Shown here piece by piece: positions 55,847 to 64,000 of a stretch of DNA of 64,000 nucleotides. The translations under genes were made by a program, and so were the position numbers. This DNA is from Bernardetia sp. ABR2-2B (GTDB taxonomy: Bacteria > Bacteroidota > Bacteroidia > Cytophagales > Bernardetiaceae). The stretch covers positions 3,452,001 through 3,516,000 of the forward strand of contig NZ_CP147020.1 in the NCBI RefSeq assembly GCF_037126435.1. The letters run 5' to 3'. Every line of letters starts with the position of its first letter. The first letter of the stretch is position 1. Under the pieces are notes generated by a model. It did no database searches. It was not told the origin of the DNA and saw only the letters and a program-made list of their open reading frames with translations.

Positions 55847-57739
55847 TTATACTCTTAGCCCTAAAATAGTCATATCATCTCGCTGAGTTTCTTTATCTTT
55901 GAAGGTTTCAAATTCTTTCGTAAGTTCTAATTTTTGGGTTGCAAATGGATGTTCTTTTATTTGTTCTAAAAACTGTGTCAGTTTTTGGGTTCCGTATTTT
56001 ACTCTGTCTGAATTATTTTGGTCTGCAAATCCGTCTGTTGTCAAGTAGAGTGTATCATTCGTTTGTAGATGAATAGTATGTGTTATAAACTGATGATTTT
56101 CTTGCTTTTGCTTTCCTCCTATGCTTCTATTATTACCTTTTATTTTCAAAAATTCTCCATCTTGTACGTAATAAAGAGGGCGATGCGCTCCTGCAAAAGT
56201 TACTTTTTTTCCCAAATCTGTATTTTCAATAGCACAAATAGCGACCTCCATTCCATCGTCATTTTTACCTTCATTTTGCTTTAAGGCATGTTGAATTTCC
56301 AAATGCAAGACCTCTAAAATCATAGCAGGGTCATAGATTTTGCTTTGTCCCACAATTTTATTGAGAAGTGTTTGTCCAATCATAGACATAAATGCCCCCG
56401 GTACGCCATGTCCTGTACAATCTACCACAGCAACAAATGTCTTTCTTTTTTTACGATATACCCAGTAAAAATCTCCTGAAACTACCTTTTGAGGTCTGTA
56501 AATAACAAAGCTATCCAAAAAATACTCATTTAGTTCGACTTCAGTAGGTAAAACAGCATCCTGAATTTGACGAGCATAACGAATAGAATCCATTATTTGT
56601 AATTGTGAACGTTCAATTTCCTGTGTTTTTTCTTGTGTTTCATTCAAACTACTTTGTATTTTGTCTAGCATCAGACCAAAATCTTTTGAAAGCCAACCTA
56701 TTTCATCACTTGTAATAATAGGGTTTATTTTAAACTCTTCTGAAAAATCATTTTTTATTACTTTATGAATAGAATCTGAAAGCTGCTGAACAGGAAAACT
56801 AAGTTTTTTACTAATCAGATAACTTACTATCATTCCCAAAATAAAACATAAAACTATGACTGCTCCTAGCGTATATTTTATTCTATATGTAATTTCTTGT
56901 GCTTGGCGTTTGCCTTCTTTATTTATCTGACCAATAATATCAGCAATTTGATAGGCTTTTTGTTGCGTTTGATAACGCATTCCTTCATGAACATTTAGTC
57001 CAATTTGTTTTTCATAATCTACCATGTCCAAAAAAGCATATTGATACTTTCGAAGTAAGTCTAACATTTCATTTTGGTATTTTTTATCTTTTACTGTTTC
57101 TCTAATATCTGCACGAAGTTCTTGCACAGCAAGAGAAAGTTTATCGATATACTCTTCTTCTTTACGAATCATAAAATCTTTTTCATGTCTTCTAATCATC
57201 AATAGCTTTTCTTTTCCGAAAGGTAAATTAGAATTTTCTATTTCATGAATAAACTTACGCATCTGTCCTATTTTACCAAAGTCTTTGTATCCTTTTCGTT
57301 GCGTAATCAAAACTAATCGCTCAAAAAGAACTTCATATTCTCCCACTGCTTGGTTTAATTTGAATAGCTTTTTATCAATATCTTCATTTCGTAACTCCTT
57401 TCTATTTTTTAAAGCTATTAAGCTATGTTGGATAGTATATAATTTTTGTTTCCTACTATCCAAATATTCACTTTCTCCTGTTTTAAAAAAAGTAGTATTG
57501 ATGGTTTCATACGTAAAAAAATCTTTTTCTATCCCACTAAGAGTCTGAATATCAATATGAAGTTCTGTAAGTAAGTCGGTAATATATTCTATGCGTTCAC
57601 GTTTTTCATAAAACATAAAAATAGCACCAATGATAAGTGCCGTCAGTAGCAAATAAATACTGAAATAGAGTTGTAACTTGTTTTTGATTCCTCTAAATTT
57701 CTTATTAGACTGACTAGAAGTAGTAAAAATTTGATTCAT
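55847..57739 (-). CDS. Membrane sensor with HAMP and SpoIIE-type phosphatase domain
   Basis: A 630-residue protein. Membrane helices at about 28-48 and 285-310 enclose a helical periplasmic sensor (about 50-280). A HAMP-like segment follows (LISKKLSFPVQQLSDSIHKV, about 306-365), then a coiled coil (LNETQEKTQEIERSQLQIMD). The SpoIIE domain is at about 400-630: RPQKVVSGDFYWVYRKK, VAVVDCTGHGVPGAFMSMIG, DDGMEVAICAIENT and RDDMTILGLRV. It resembles the phosphatase at 39430 in this domain. It lies just upstream of a STAS gene, its probable substrate. Confidence 0.88.
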   Translation of the reverse strand: MNQIFTTSSQSNKKFRGIKNKLQLYFSIYLLLTALIIGAIFMFYEKRERIEYITDLLTELHIDIQTLSGIEKDFFTYETINTTFFKTGESEYLDSRKQKLYTIQHSLIALKNRKELRNEDIDKKLFKLNQAVGEYEVLFERLVLITQRKGYKDFGKIGQMRKFIHEIENSNLPFGKEKLLMIRRHEKDFMIRKEEEYIDKLSLAVQELRADIRETVKDKKYQNEMLDLLRKYQYAFLDMVDYEKQIGLNVHEGMRYQTQQKAYQIADIIGQINKEGKRQAQEITYRIKYTLGAVIVLCFILGMIVSYLISKKLSFPVQQLSDSIHKVIKNDFSEEFKINPIITSDEIGWLSKDFGLMLDKIQSSLNETQEKTQEIERSQLQIMDSIRYARQIQDAVLPTEVELNEYFLDSFVIYRPQKVVSGDFYWVYRKKRKTFVAVVDCTGHGVPGAFMSMIGQTLLNKIVGQSKIYDPAMILEVLHLEIQHALKQNEGKNDDGMEVAICAIENTDLGKKVTFAGAHRPLYYVQDGEFLKIKGNNRSIGGKQKQENHQFITHTIHLQTNDTLYLTTDGFADQNNSDRVKYGTQKLTQFLEQIKEHPFATQKLELTKEFETFKDKETQRDDMTILGLRV

Positions 57740-58081
57740 TTCCTTTAAAGTTGTAATTATAATATGGTCTGGTAATTATTGCCTTATTAGGTTTTATTTC
57801 TTGACTACAAAATTACAAGGAAGGCACTCAAAAAACTCACAAAAAAGATTGCTAAATAATTACAGTTCTATCAATGAATAAAAAAGGAAGTAAATTAACT
57901 CTGAACCGAAACCTTAAAATTAAAATATTAAAATAATTAATATAACTTTTTATACTAAAAAAAGACTAGATTACTTTTGATTGAAAGTTTAGTAAATAAA
58001 CTGTTACACACAAAAACCCTAAAGTCATAATTGATTTTAGGGTTTTGTCTAAGAAATTAAGAAAAAGATTATAATACTTTA
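57740..58081. other. Non-coding gap with SpoIIE promoter and STAS terminator
   Basis: A 342-nt gap. TAATTTTG on the minus strand (57815-57808) is a likely -7 element for the SpoIIE gene, and the hairpin at 58011-58047 terminates the STAS gene upstream. Confidence 0.45.
58011..58047 (-). terminator. Terminator after STAS gene
   Basis: AAAAACCCTAAA and TTTAGGGTTTT pair around a short loop; the T-run is on the minus strand, 35 nt past the STAS stop. The stem resembles family B palindromes but is shorter. Confidence 0.7.
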
Positions 58082-58465
58082 TTAATTCTTCTTCTCATCT
58101 GCTTTAATATCACGTTCTAATTCTGCCATAAAAACAGCATCTACAGATTCTTCTACCGTCGGAACGATATTAAGAACGCTATCTAGTTTTGAGATTGTCA
58201 TGAGTTTCATTACATGGTCGCTGACAGCAGCAAGAGCCAAATAACCATTGATTTGTTCTGAAAGACGTTTAGCTACCAAAATAGAACTAAGTCCTGAGGA
58301 ATCTACATACTTGATGTCGCTCATATCAAAAATAAGATTGACCATTCCAGACTGGTATAAAGTAAAAAATTCAGTCTTGAGTTTTGGTGCAACTGAAGAG
58401 TCTAGTTTTTCTTCTTGCAGCTTGAATACAGTATATTTTTCTTGTTTGTTGAGTGTAAATTGCAT
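58082..58465 (-). CDS. STAS-domain anti-anti-sigma factor
   Basis: A 127-residue protein of one STAS domain. The key motif is MSDIKYVDSSGLSSILVAKR (about 48-67), with the phosphorylatable Ser in DSSGL. It opens VFKLQEEKLDSSVAPKLKTE and ends with an acidic/basic tail EELERDIKADEKK. Such proteins bind an anti-sigma kinase when dephosphorylated. The SpoIIE phosphatases at 55847 and 39430 are candidate activators. No anti-sigma kinase (RsbW-like) is seen in the window, and no sigma factor either. Confidence 0.88.
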   Translation of the reverse strand: MQFTLNKQEKYTVFKLQEEKLDSSVAPKLKTEFFTLYQSGMVNLIFDMSDIKYVDSSGLSSILVAKRLSEQINGYLALAAVSDHVMKLMTISKLDSVLNIVPTVEESVDAVFMAELERDIKADEKKN

Positions 58466-59090
58466 AGTATGTTTTTATAGGTTGAAATAGGGAGTAGGAA
58501 TCAAAAAAATAACTTTGAAATAATTTTAAGTAAAATACAAAATAGTTTACTGAAATCATAAAAATAAAATCGTCAGCTTATTTGCCTAGCAAGTTACAAA
58601 AAAACCTCAAAATAGCTGTATTGTTTAAACTCCTTTTTAGTAGATAGGTTTTATTTCAAATTTATTGAGTTAGAGTTTGTAAAAGTTGTAGATAAGTCTT
58701 AATTTTGCACTCTTTACAAGTTCTGTTACAGAATTAGTAAAAAAGAAATCAATTCAAAAAATCGTAGGTTCTGTTTGTGTAACACCAAGAATCAAACGAA
58801 TAATCAAGAAAAATATAAGCTCAATTATTATAATCGTAATTCGTATATAATTGATTTTTAATTTTTCATCAGGCTTTTATTTTATTCCTCTCATAAACTA
58901 AAAGCTCTGTAATTTAATAAACGGATTGCTCTATTTTTATTAAATTTAGGATTGAAATTAGATTTTTTCCATCGTATTAGTTGTATTTACTAATACAGTA
59001 ATACATAAAAAATTCTTTTTAATCAGATGTTTTTTGATTGTAAAAGATTAAAATTCAATTAAAAACTCATCAAAAATAGTTTAACACTAA
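58466..59090. other. Non-coding gap and long rpsT leader
   Basis: A 625-nt gap between STAS and rpsT. Plus-strand promoter at 58676-58707; from there to the rpsT ATG is about 380 nt without an ORF. A weak inverted repeat lies near 58976-59000 (attagttg...actaat). No known RNA recognised. Confidence 0.5.
58676..58707 (+). promoter_or_regulatory. Promoter of rpsT
   Basis: TTTG (58676-58679), a 20-nt spacer, then TAATTTTG (58700-58707): a complete Bacteroidota promoter. The rpsT ATG is 384 nt downstream. Confidence 0.65.
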
Positions 59091-59348
59091 ATGGCAAATC
59101 ATAAATCAGCCCTCAAGCGTATTCGTTCGAATGAAGCTAAACGTCTTCGTAACCGTTACCAATTAAAAACGACTCGTACTTTTATGAAGCGTTTGAAAGC
59201 AACTACTGATGCAGCAGAAGCAAAAGAATTACTTCCTAAAGTAATCTCTATGGTAGATAAGTTAGCAAAAAATAATATCATCCATGATAGAAATGCAGCT
59301 AATAAAAAATCTAAATTGATGAAATATGTAAACAATCTTTCTGCATAA
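59091..59348 (+). CDS. rpsT: 30S ribosomal protein S20
   Basis: An 85-residue, Lys/Arg-rich protein. MANHKSALKRIRSNEAKRLR and the later LLPKVISMVDKLAKNNIIHD, then NAANKKSKLMKYVNNL match S20 throughout. It binds 16S rRNA early in 30S assembly. It is preceded by an unusually long leader and followed by a strong terminator. Confidence 0.97.
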   Translation: MANHKSALKRIRSNEAKRLRNRYQLKTTRTFMKRLKATTDAAEAKELLPKVISMVDKLAKNNIIHDRNAANKKSKLMKYVNNLSA

Positions 59349-59380
59349 GTTGTAGTAAAAACGTATTATTTCATTAATAA

Positions 59381-59414
59381 AAAGGCAACTTTATTTTTAA
59401 AGTTGCCTTTTTCT
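59381..59414 (+). terminator. Terminator after rpsT
   Basis: AAAAGGCAACTTTA and TAAAGTTGCCTTTTT pair around a short loop, 33 nt past the rpsT stop. Confidence 0.85.
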
Positions 59415-59432
59415 GTTTTAATTCAAAAAATC

Positions 59433-59463
59433 CTCAACGACGGCTTTAGCCTCGTTGACGGTT
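59433..59463 (+). repeat. Short palindromic repeat, family D copy 3
   Basis: CCTCAACGACGGCTTTA then GCCTCGTTGACGG. CAACGA-GGC/GCC-TCGTTG can pair with one bulge. It ends 19 nt before the dxs ATG. Confidence 0.7.
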
Positions 59464-59481
59464 GATAAAAAACCGTCAAAA

Positions 59482-61389
59482 ATGTCTATCAAAAATCTCA
59501 ATCTTACCGAATTAGAAAAAAAATGCCAAGAATTGCGTCGTTTTATCATCGAACACGTAGCCGAGCATGGTGGACATTTGGGCGCAACTTTGGGAGTTAT
59601 TGAACTAACTGTTGCACTTCACAAAGCCTTTACTTTCTTGGGAACAGAGCAGTCTGATAAACTTATTTGGGATGTGGGGCATCAGGCCTACGCACACAAA
59701 ATTTTGACAGACAGAAAAAAGAATTTTCATACGATAAGAAAACTAAACGGACTTTCAGGTTTTCCATCTATCAAAGAAAGTAAATTTGATGACTTCGGAA
59801 CAGGACATTCTTCTACTTCTATTTCTGCTATTTTGGGAATGGCTGTGGCTGCTAGTTTTTCAGATGAAGAAAAAATCAAAAGTCGTTGGCATATTGCTGT
59901 TATCGGAGACGGTGCTTTTACGGCTGGTTTGCCTTTTGAAGCCTTAAATAATTTACAGAATAATTCAGAAAATGGAATAAAACCCAATATTCTCATCATT
60001 TTGAACGACAATGGAATGTCTATCGATGAAAATGTAGGAACACTTAAAAACCACTTTCAGCAGCTTTCGAAACAAAAATGGAAAAAAAATACATCAGAAA
60101 AAGAACTAGAAAGTGATTTTACAATTCCTTCAGTTTTTGAATTTTTTGGTGGATATTTTCACGGTTCTGTTGATGGGCATAATTTGGAAACATTGCTTGA
60201 TTTTTTTGAGGAATTAAAGCAAAATACAAAGCAGAATTTATATCAAAATAATGTTCACTTTCTGCATATAAAAACAATCAAAGGAAAGGGAATCATTGAA
60301 AACTCAGATATAGCATTAGAATCAAAATATAATTCGTGGCACGCACCAGCCAAATTTGAAGCTAAAACAGGGGAGCTTATACCAGCAGCACCTCAAAAAA
60401 ACAAAAAGCAATTTCTCAAATTTCAAGAAATTTTTGGTAAAACATTGATTCAATTAGTAAAGAAAAATGACAAAATTGTTGCTATTACTCCTGCTATGGC
60501 TTCTGGAAGTTCGCTTTTAGAAATGCAGCAATTATTTCCTCAAAGAGTTTTTGATGTAGGAATTGCAGAGCAACATGCTGTTACGTTTTCAGCAGGTTTG
60601 GCTACTCAAAAATTACTTCCTTTTTGTATAATTTATTCTACTTTTTTGCAGCGAAGTTACGACCAAATTATCCACGATGTTTGTGTACAAGAACTCAAAG
60701 TAATTTTTTGTATTGACCGTGCAGGGCTTGTAGGAAATGACGGCGCAACCCATCAAGGCGTTTATGATATTGCTTATCTTCGTCCGATTCCAAATCTTAT
60801 TTTGGCTGCTCCGATGAACGAGATAGAGTTTCAGAATATGCTTTTTTCGACACAATTAGAAAAAAACAAAACCTCTTTTGCCATTCGTTATCCTCGTGGA
60901 GAAGGTTTTATCTTGGAGAAAAAAAACGATTTAGAATATAATTTTGAAGAAATAAAAATAGGTAAAGCAAGAACAATAAAAGAGGCAACTAAAGAAACTC
61001 AACTCGTAATTTTATCTTATGGAATTGTGGGGAATTTTGCCAAAGAAGCCATAGAATTAGTAGAAAAAGAAGATAATTATAAAGGTAAAGTAGCTCACTA
61101 TGATATGCGTTTTTGTAAGCCTTTAGATTCAGAAACTCTACATCAAATCTTGAGTTTTGAGAATATAAAAAGTATCATCACGATAGAAGATGGAAGTAAA
61201 ATTGGAGGTTTTGGAAGTGCTGTCTTAGAGTTTTTGAGTGAGAATGGTTATCTAAAATATATTGATACAATAGAGACTTTGGGTGTGCCAGACCAAGTAA
61301 TCCCCCACGCTACACAGCAAGAACAATATGATTTCTGTAAAATTAATACAAAAAGTATTTCTCAAGCCATAGAAAAGATTATTTGGTAG
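59482..61389 (+). CDS. dxs: 1-deoxy-D-xylulose-5-phosphate synthase
   Basis: The start at 59482 gives 635 residues, the usual Dxs length; a frame from 59455 begins inside a repeat and is rejected. Thiamine diphosphate motifs are clear: LIWDVGHQAYAHKILTDRKK, IGDGAFTAGLPFEALNNL (GDG...N) and ILNDNGMSIDENVG. The catalytic C-terminal half has FDVGIAEQHAVTFSAGLATQ, DRAGLVGNDGATHQGVYDIA and IRYPRGEG. It makes DXP from pyruvate and glyceraldehyde 3-phosphate, the first step of the MEP route that feeds carotenoids (crtY, 15 kb) and quinones. Confidence 0.95.
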   Translation: MSIKNLNLTELEKKCQELRRFIIEHVAEHGGHLGATLGVIELTVALHKAFTFLGTEQSDKLIWDVGHQAYAHKILTDRKKNFHTIRKLNGLSGFPSIKESKFDDFGTGHSSTSISAILGMAVAASFSDEEKIKSRWHIAVIGDGAFTAGLPFEALNNLQNNSENGIKPNILIILNDNGMSIDENVGTLKNHFQQLSKQKWKKNTSEKELESDFTIPSVFEFFGGYFHGSVDGHNLETLLDFFEELKQNTKQNLYQNNVHFLHIKTIKGKGIIENSDIALESKYNSWHAPAKFEAKTGELIPAAPQKNKKQFLKFQEIFGKTLIQLVKKNDKIVAITPAMASGSSLLEMQQLFPQRVFDVGIAEQHAVTFSAGLATQKLLPFCIIYSTFLQRSYDQIIHDVCVQELKVIFCIDRAGLVGNDGATHQGVYDIAYLRPIPNLILAAPMNEIEFQNMLFSTQLEKNKTSFAIRYPRGEGFILEKKNDLEYNFEEIKIGKARTIKEATKETQLVILSYGIVGNFAKEAIELVEKEDNYKGKVAHYDMRFCKPLDSETLHQILSFENIKSIITIEDGSKIGGFGSAVLEFLSENGYLKYIDTIETLGVPDQVIPHATQQEQYDFCKINTKSISQAIEKIIW

Positions 61390-61771
61390 ACTAAATAGTG
61401 AAAAACGATTAAATATTGCTTTTTACCGAAAATCCCAAATTTACACCCATAAAATCGCTATATTCCTCGTAACCCAGTAACAAATTATCACGTTGATTTG
61501 ACTGTTGAGTAAATACTTCATCTAAGACTTCTTAAAAGCAAAATTATTCCTATTTCATGAAATTTTTTTTCAAAAAAGGAAACTTACCTGTCATTTGTCA
61601 TATTTTTATCTACATCTATTATGTAGTTTGCAAGTATATTGGGTAGGTATTCATATTTTGATATGAGATTATATTAGAATTTAGATAAAGATTTTATTCA
61701 CACAAGATAATTTGATTACACTTCAATACAATTCAGGAAAATAATACACATAAAAAATAAACTACTTTATT
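61390..61771 (+). other. Non-coding gap before the multi-PAS gene
   Basis: A 382-nt AT-rich gap between dxs and the PAS gene. I see no clear terminator for dxs, no confident promoter and no ORF. Confidence 0.5.
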
Positions 61772-64000
61772 ATGACTACCGAAAAAAAACTAGAAAACTG
61801 CCAAAATCAGCTCCAATCTTTAGTTGATGCCCTTGATCGTAGTGCTATTATTTCCATTGCTGATAAAAAAGGTCTCATAACAAAGGTAAACGAAGCCTTT
61901 TGTGAAGTTTCAAAGTATAAAGAAGAAGAATTATTAGGAAAAGATCATAAAATTGTAAACTCTGGACACCACCCAAAAGAGTTTTGGAAAGAGATGTGGA
62001 GAGATATTTCCAGAGGTAAAACTTGGCGTGCCGAAGTAAAAAATAAAGCCAAAGATGGTTCGTATTATTGGGTAGATACAGTTATCAATCCGATGTTTGA
62101 TGATAATAAAAAAATCACAAGTTATTTATCTATTCGTTATTTAATCACAGAAAAAAAGGAACAAGAACTTGAAGTCAAGCAACAGCATGAAGAACTAAAG
62201 ACCATCCAAGAGAAAATGGATAATAGCAATCAACAAGTTTTTGCTATCACAGAAGCTTTAGATAGAAGTGCTATTATTTCCATTGCTGATAAAAAAGGTC
62301 TTATAACAAAAGTAAATGAAGAGTTTTGTAATGTTTCTAAATACAAAGAAGAAGAATTATTAGGAAAAGACCACAAAATTGTAAACTCTGGACACCATCC
62401 AAAAGAGTTTTGGAAAGAGATGTGGAGAGATATTTCTAGAGGCAAAATGTGGCGTGCCGAAGTAAAAAATAAAGCTAAAGATGGGTCTTATTATTGGGTA
62501 GATACAGTTATAAATCCGATGCTGGGAAGTGATGGAAAAATAGAAAGTTATTTATCTATTCGTTATTTAATTACTGACCGAAAAGAGAAAGAATTTGAGG
62601 TTCAGCAACAGCACGAAGAGCTACAAGCAACTGAAGAAGAGCTACGTCAAAACTTAGAAGAGCTACAAGCTATTCAAGAACAAATGGAGCAAAGCAACCA
62701 ACAAGTTTTTGCTATCACAGAAGCTCTTGATAGAAGTGCTATTATTTCCATTGCTGATAAAAAAGGTCTCATAACAAAGGTAAACGAAGCCTTTTGTGAA
62801 GTTTCAAAGTATAAAGAAGAAGAATTATTAGGAAAAGATCACAAAATTGTAAATTCTGGATACCATCCAAAAGAGTTTTGGAAAGAAATGTGGAGAGATA
62901 TTTCTAGAGGCAAAATGTGGCGTGCCGAAGTAAAAAACAAAGCAAAAGATGGCTCATATTACTGGGTAGATACGGTTATCAATCCAATGCTGGGAAGTGA
63001 TGGAAAAATAGAAAGTTATTTATCTATTCGTTATTTAATCACTGACCGTAAAGAAAAAGAACTTGAAGCCCAACAACAACAAGAAGAATTACAAGCTACA
63101 GAAGAAGAGTTACGTCAAAACTTAGAAGAGTTAAATGCTACTCAAGAGCAACTACAAGAAACGTTCTTATTGAATAAAGCTCAATTAGATGCCATTAGCA
63201 CTAGCTTTGGTTACGTAGAGTTTGATTTGAATAAAAAAATAGTAAAAGTAAATCCAATTCTTGCTAAATGGACAGAGTTTTCAGAAGATGAGCTTATCGG
63301 ACTTTCACATAAAGGTCTTCTTCCTAAAGATGAAGAAACAGAAAGCTATTTCAAAGAACTGTGGAGTAAGTTAGAGAAAGGAGAAACAGTTAGTGGAGTG
63401 TTCAGACGTAAAACAAAATCTGATAAGGATTTATGGATTTTTGGTGCATATTGTCCTGTAACAAATGATAAAGGAGAGGTAATAAGAGTTATCAAAATTG
63501 CTTCTAATTATAATGAGCAGAAAAAAGCTGAAATCGAAATTCAATCTCAACAAGAAGAATTACAAGCTACAGAAGAAGAGTTACGTCAAAACTTAGAAGA
63601 ATTAAATGCTACTCAAGAGCAACTACAAGAAACGTTCTTATTGAATAAAGCTCAATTAGATGCCATTAGCACTAGCTTTGGTTACGTAGAATTTGATTTG
63701 AATAAAAAAATAGTAAAAGTAAATCCAATTCTTGCTAAATGGACAGAGTTTTCAGAAGATGAGCTTATCGGACTTTCACATAAAGAACTCTTGCCACAAG
63801 ATGAAGCAACAGAAAGCTATTTTAAAGATCTTTGGAAACAACTCAAAAATGGAGAGACTGTAAGTGGAGTATTCAGACGCAAAACAAAATCTGATAAGGA
63901 TTTATGGATTTTTGGTGCATACTGCCCTGTAACAAATGATAAAGGAGAGGTAATAAGAGTTATCAAAATTGCTTCTAATTATAATGAGCAGAAAAAAGCT
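61772..64000 (+). CDS. Multi-PAS sensor protein, C-terminus outside window
   Basis: An open frame from ATG 61772 continues past the right edge (743 codons seen, no stop). It starts MTTEKKLENCQNQLQSLVDA without a signal or membrane helix, so it is probably cytoplasmic. Three near-identical PAS/PAC units (A type) share ALDRSAIISIADKKGLITKV, YKEEELLGKDHKIVNSG, then WRAEVKNKAKDGSYYWVDTV. Two further units (B type) share AISTSFGYVEFDLNKKIVKV. Coiled-coil linkers (QATEEELRQNLEELNATQEQ) separate them. A histidine kinase or methyl-accepting-type output domain may follow outside the window. Confidence 0.85.
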   Translation, partial: MTTEKKLENCQNQLQSLVDALDRSAIISIADKKGLITKVNEAFCEVSKYKEEELLGKDHKIVNSGHHPKEFWKEMWRDISRGKTWRAEVKNKAKDGSYYWVDTVINPMFDDNKKITSYLSIRYLITEKKEQELEVKQQHEELKTIQEKMDNSNQQVFAITEALDRSAIISIADKKGLITKVNEEFCNVSKYKEEELLGKDHKIVNSGHHPKEFWKEMWRDISRGKMWRAEVKNKAKDGSYYWVDTVINPMLGSDGKIESYLSIRYLITDRKEKEFEVQQQHEELQATEEELRQNLEELQAIQEQMEQSNQQVFAITEALDRSAIISIADKKGLITKVNEAFCEVSKYKEEELLGKDHKIVNSGYHPKEFWKEMWRDISRGKMWRAEVKNKAKDGSYYWVDTVINPMLGSDGKIESYLSIRYLITDRKEKELEAQQQQEELQATEEELRQNLEELNATQEQLQETFLLNKAQLDAISTSFGYVEFDLNKKIVKVNPILAKWTEFSEDELIGLSHKGLLPKDEETESYFKELWSKLEKGETVSGVFRRKTKSDKDLWIFGAYCPVTNDKGEVIRVIKIASNYNEQKKAEIEIQSQQEELQATEEELRQNLEELNATQEQLQETFLLNKAQLDAISTSFGYVEFDLNKKIVKVNPILAKWTEFSEDELIGLSHKELLPQDEATESYFKDLWKQLKNGETVSGVFRRKTKSDKDLWIFGAYCPVTNDKGEVIRVIKIASNYNEQKKA
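61830..63050 (+). repeat. Three tandem A-type PAS repeats
   Basis: Units anchored on 'tgctattatttcc' at 61843, 62269 and 62737 (spacings 426 and 468 nt, both multiples of three). Long stretches are identical at the nucleotide level, including silent positions, so the copies are recent or kept alike by gene conversion. Confidence 0.85.
63080..64000 (+). repeat. Two tandem B-type PAS repeats, second one cut by window edge
   Basis: Units anchored on 'acgttcttattgaataaagc' at 63161 and 63632 (471 nt apart, 157 codons). Most positions are identical, including third codon bases. A short segment near 63317 and 63788 differs. Confidence 0.85.

Overview
The window looks like chromosomal DNA from a low-GC, gliding Bacteroidota, most likely a Cytophagales of the Bernardetia/Flexibacter type. 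The support is: type IX secretion/gliding genes (gldK, gldL, gldM, gldE and two PorP/SprF proteins), a lycopene cyclase, AT-rich promoters of the Bacteroidota form TTTG-N19/20-TAnnTTTG, few Shine-Dalgarno sequences, and many lipoproteins. The genus is inference. Nearly all genes are single-copy housekeeping or envelope genes, apart from one accessory block at about 8.1-15 kb.

Layout. 1-3.1 kb: small envelope genes, then a minus-strand stress operon (DoxX, MarR/OhrR-type regulator, nitroreductase). 3.4-8.1 kb: a SPOR-like secreted protein, tRNA-Leu(CAA), a TrpF-like barrel without the usual catalytic residues, and a 1000-residue SNF2 helicase. 8.1-15 kb: a kinase / vWA / PP2C / PLD-J-domain operon resembling the TerY-P phospho-signalling triads. 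Its kinase and vWA genes are truncated at both sides of an oppositely oriented PHP-ATPase gene (TrlF type). A REP-associated transposase (RAYT) sits in the same operon, and inverted REP pairs abut several start codons. 15-35 kb: crtY, a PorP/SprF gene, mutY-ssb-gldE, rimP-nusA-infB, a GT9 glycosyltransferase, gapA, pabB, and envelope proteins including a flippase-like membrane protein. 35-49 kb: a MauG-type dihaem peroxidase, small conserved genes, a HEFSH metalloprotease, a metal-ABC permease fused to a DtxR-like regulatory region, a 7TM-SpoIIE phosphatase, a coiled-coil membrane protein, GNAT, a TPR protein, Ohr, a methyltransferase and an M20 amidohydrolase. 49-55 kb: the gliding/T9SS cluster porP-gldK-gldL-gldM on the minus strand, without gldN. 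55-64 kb: PspC, a second SpoIIE phosphatase, a STAS anti-anti-sigma factor, rpsT, dxs, and the first 743 codons of a multi-PAS sensor that leaves the window.

Short palindromic repeats are spread through the window in at least four families (called A-E below). Family A has the GTAG foot typical of REPs and surrounds the RAYT. The others (a ccctaaggg palindrome, a CCGTTG-headed group and a CCTCAACGA group) lie mainly in intergenic gaps; one copy is inserted in frame in pabB.

How the genes work together. Two SpoIIE phosphatases and a STAS protein suggest partner switching. The gld/PorP genes form the trans-envelope motor and secretion machine. The kinase-vWA-PP2C-PLD locus appears to be a conflict or stress-signalling operon in decay, or one replaced by a TrlF defence-type gene. 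All functional statements rest on motif reading without database searches.
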